Shown piece after piece: positions 62,019 through 64,000 of a stretch of 64,000 nt of DNA (position 1 is its first letter; every line of letters begins with the position of its first letter). A program made the translations under genes and the position numbers. The notes under the pieces were generated by a model. The model was not told the origin of the DNA and did not search any database. It saw only the letters and a program-made list of their open reading frames with translations. The stretch covers positions 1 to 64,000 of the forward strand of contig CALUMM010000005.1 of assembly GCA_944321755.1 (NCBI GenBank), written 5' to 3'. This DNA is from an uncultured Alistipes sp. (GTDB lineage Bacteria; Bacteroidota; Bacteroidia; Bacteroidales; Rikenellaceae).

Positions 62019-62027
62019 CCCCCCCCC
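62019..62027 (+). repeat. C9 homopolymer in the gap before GH43
   Basis: Nine consecutive C in the 108-bp intercistronic gap, 79 bp before the GH43 start. It is a slippage-prone tract, unusually long for this window. Confidence 0.8.
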
Positions 62028-62105
62028 GCTCCTCGGATCCCGGGTGCCGAATTCGGAGGGTGCCGGATTTGAAGAACCGGTGTCGAAACGAAAAAACGAA
62101 AAAAC

Positions 62106-63767
62106 ATGAAAAAGAGTCTTTTGAAGATTGGTTTCTGGTCATATCTGTCCGCGGTCGTGTTGTCGGGGTACTGTGCCCAGGCACAGGAGAGCTATACCAA
62201 TCCGGTGATCCGGGGCTTTTTCCCCGATCCCTCCACCATCCGTGTCGGTACGGATTATTACACGATCAATTCCACGTTCCAGTATTTTCCGGCCCTGGCC
62301 ATATCCCATTCGAAGGATCTGGTCCATTGGGAGCAGGTGAGCTACGTCTTCGATGACGGGAATCCGATCGATCTGACGGAATTCTATGACGGTTGCGGGT
62401 TGTGGGCCCCCGATCTCTCCTATCACGACGGGGAGTTTTATGTCTTCTATTGTCTGGTGCAGTTGGCTAAGGACCGCTCGGTCAATGTGCGCGGGAATTA
62501 CATGACCAAATCGCGCTCCATCCACGGACCGTGGAGCGAACCCGTACAGATCACCGATTACGGGAGTGATCCGTCGCACTTCGTCGACGACGACGGCCAG
62601 CATTACATGCTCTTCGCCGCGGGGATCCCGACGGGCAACGGTACGCAGATCGTGAAACTCGATCCAACGTGTACGAAGGTGGTCGAAGGCCCGTTCTGGA
62701 TGGAGACCGACGGTCGGAAATCGGCTCCTGAAGGCCCGCATCTGATCAAGCGCGGCGCTTACTACTATTTTATGATGGCGGCATCGAGCGGGGTTTACAA
62801 CGGTCATCATCAGTTGCTGGCGCGTTCCAGAAAGATATACGGTCCCTACGAGAGTTTCCCGGGAAATCCGTTCCTTGCGCAGTACGACAGTATGGCATTG
62901 AATTCGCACCAGGGCCACGGCAAGATGTTTTCCACGCAGCACGGCGATTGGTATGTCACCGTGCTTACGCAGCGGCGGAGCAAACCCGTCGGTACGACCT
63001 ACGGCCGTAAGGGGGTAAGCCAACTCGGCCGGGAAACGAGCCTTTATCCCGTGCGGTGGGGCGATGACGGTTGGCCCCGTGTGCGGGAAGGGCGTTCGCT
63101 GCCCGACACCTATCCGTTTCCGAAGTTGCCTTTTACGCCGCTCCGCACCCGCCAGAGCGATGACTTCTCCGGCGACAGCCTGGGTATCCAGTGGCTGAAT
63201 GTGCGCAATCCGGTGTATGCCGACCGTACGTTGAGCGAACGCAAGGGGTGGTTGAGGCTCTATACGGGTGATGGTACGTTGGAGGAGATCCAAGCCCGGA
63301 ACATTGTCGTGCAGCGTGAAACGGACCGCTCTTATGAAGCGACTCTGCGCATGGATTTTACGCCTCGGGGTTCGGCGCAGGCCGGGTTGGTCTGCTACTA
63401 CGACACGCGCAGCCACATCTCCTTCTCATTACGGGCCGACGATGAAGACGGTTCCCGGTTGGTTTTGGAGGAGGTGCGCGGCAGGGACGGCGTCAAGGTC
63501 GTGACGGCTCTCATTCCGAATATTTCCCGAAGCCCTCTGTCGTTGAAGGTCCGGGTTGAGGGGTTGCAGCGCAGTTTCTTCTACAGCTACGACGGTCGGG
63601 AGTGGTTTCCGGCAGGTGTGGTCGAAAATGCCTCCTACCTCAGCGATGAAGGAACTCCGGGGTGGGGATTTACCGGAACCATGGTAGGAATGTATGCCTT
63701 GAACGGAGGTTCGGAACTCCGCTTGCCGGCCGATTTCGACGAATTTACATATACGGCGGTCGAATAG
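62106..63767 (+). CDS. GH43 family glycoside hydrolase with C-terminal beta-sandwich
   Basis: 553 residues, signal peptide to about AQAQ. The five-bladed propeller begins YTNPVIRGFFPDPS with base D41; the pKa-modulating Asp is D155 (DYGSDPSHF) and the acid is E209 (SAPEGPHL), all in canonical GH43 context. The segment LNSHQGHGKMFST carries the conserved metal/substrate His. From about 355 (RQSDDFSGDSLGIQWLNVRNP) a jelly-roll typical of GH43 beta-xylosidase / alpha-L-arabinofuranosidase enzymes follows. It is the last gene of locus B. It removes a terminal xylose, arabinofuranose or galactose; which one is not readable. Confidence 0.9.
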   Translation: MKKSLLKIGFWSYLSAVVLSGYCAQAQESYTNPVIRGFFPDPSTIRVGTDYYTINSTFQYFPALAISHSKDLVHWEQVSYVFDDGNPIDLTEFYDGCGLWAPDLSYHDGEFYVFYCLVQLAKDRSVNVRGNYMTKSRSIHGPWSEPVQITDYGSDPSHFVDDDGQHYMLFAAGIPTGNGTQIVKLDPTCTKVVEGPFWMETDGRKSAPEGPHLIKRGAYYYFMMAASSGVYNGHHQLLARSRKIYGPYESFPGNPFLAQYDSMALNSHQGHGKMFSTQHGDWYVTVLTQRRSKPVGTTYGRKGVSQLGRETSLYPVRWGDDGWPRVREGRSLPDTYPFPKLPFTPLRTRQSDDFSGDSLGIQWLNVRNPVYADRTLSERKGWLRLYTGDGTLEEIQARNIVVQRETDRSYEATLRMDFTPRGSAQAGLVCYYDTRSHISFSLRADDEDGSRLVLEEVRGRDGVKVVTALIPNISRSPLSLKVRVEGLQRSFFYSYDGREWFPAGVVENASYLSDEGTPGWGFTGTMVGMYALNGGSELRLPADFDEFTYTAVE

Positions 63768-63790
63768 CCAGCCTGTCTTGAATTCGAAAG

Positions 63791-63834
63791 GCGACCGTGG
63801 AGACGCATTCTGAATCGTTCTCCATGGTCGCTTT
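63791..63834. terminator. Hairpin terminator between locus B and the convergent regulator
   Basis: 13-bp stem GCGACCGTGGAGA (63791-63803) / TCTCCATGGTCGC (63819-63831) with one G-T wobble, followed by CTTTG. Lies between convergent genes. Confidence 0.65.
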
Positions 63835-63894
63835 GTACGGATTACGGCCCGCCAATGCCACACCTCCCTGCAGGAGGTCGGGGCGGCGGAGCTT

Positions 63895-64000
63895 TTATTT
63901 GACGACGATCAGGTCCACACCGGCCTCTTCGAGCGCCGCGGACATCTGTTCGGAGACCCTGGCGTCGGTCACGATCACATCCACATCCTCCAGCGAACCG
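63895..64000 (-). CDS. C-terminus of a DeoR/GlpR-type transcriptional regulator (partial)
   Basis: The minus-strand frame entering from the window edge encodes GSLEDVDVIVTDARVSEQMSAALEEAGVDLIVVK and stops at 63895-63897. The pattern D-VDVIVTD...S-x-x-x...A-LEEAGV-x-L-I-VV is the usual C-terminal end of the DeoR effector domain, which binds sugar phosphates. Only 34 residues are in the window, so this is a pattern-based call. Confidence 0.65.
   Translation of the reverse strand, partial: GSLEDVDVIVTDARVSEQMSAALEEAGVDLIVVK

Noticed and set aside
1..64000. tRNA, rRNA, insertion sequences, phage or integrase genes
   Set aside because: None recognised on either strand; no transposase-like ORF and no terminal inverted repeats were seen.

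Overview
The window reads as chromosome of a high-GC gut member of the Bacteroidales. An Alistipes-like (Rikenellaceae) host is my inference; no marker gene proves it. The support is three SusC/SusD pairs with polysaccharide-utilisation gene clusters, Bacteroidetes-type promoters (TTTG, about 19-20 nt, TAnnTTTG), fimbria-associated DUF3575/DUF3868 proteins and many outer-membrane lipoprotein signals. Because of the GC bias almost every long ORF has a long antisense shadow; those are left out.

Left edge (1-8.5 kb), housekeeping and cell surface: 3' part of prolyl-tRNA synthetase with a strong terminator, a cation diffusion facilitator, an ECF-type sigma factor followed by a 49-residue acidic protein, a three-gene DUF3575 / DUF3868 / OmpA-like lipoprotein cluster that looks like the front of a fimbrial locus without its fimbrillins, and a convergent HdeD-type membrane protein. 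An orphan SusC/SusD pair follows (8.7-13.7 kb).

Locus A (13.8-40.6 kb): a ribulokinase-type FGGY kinase and a DUF6786 protein on the minus strand, diverging from a LacI-type regulator. Then come thirteen co-oriented genes: FG-GAP propeller, alpha/beta hydrolase, DapA/NAL-family aldolase, sodium/solute symporter, L-fucose isomerase, SusC, SusD, two DUF5017 surface lipoproteins, two tandem Asp-box propellers, an SGNH esterase with a duplicated C-terminal module, and a second FG-GAP propeller. A palindrome with TAAAACGTTTTA core sits in the regulator's promoter and again before the first operon gene, so one regulator probably controls the whole locus. The logic is capture and deacetylation/cleavage of a glycan at the surface, import, then isomerisation, phosphorylation and aldol cleavage of a fucose- or arabinose-configured sugar. 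No classical glycoside hydrolase is visible, so the target and the cleaving activity are open.

Locus B (41.6-63.8 kb): its own LacI regulator, an operator-like CGGAAACGTTTCCG, then SusC, SusD, an FN3-like/FISUMP surface lipoprotein, a GH95 alpha-L-fucosidase broken by one extra G in a G7 run, a GH2 enzyme, two GH16 proteins (one with what looks like a circularly permuted discoidin module inside the catalytic domain), a second sodium/solute symporter, a cytoplasmic FAD-dependent oxidoreductase and a GH43 enzyme. This fits a fucosylated, galactose-containing glycan; I cannot separate a plant source from host mucin. The right edge holds the C-terminus of a DeoR-type regulator on the minus strand.

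The points most worth checking are the G7 frameshift, the permuted discoidin insertion, the 35-bp duplicated kinase tail at the end of locus A, and locus A itself as a possible PUL with unassigned enzyme families.
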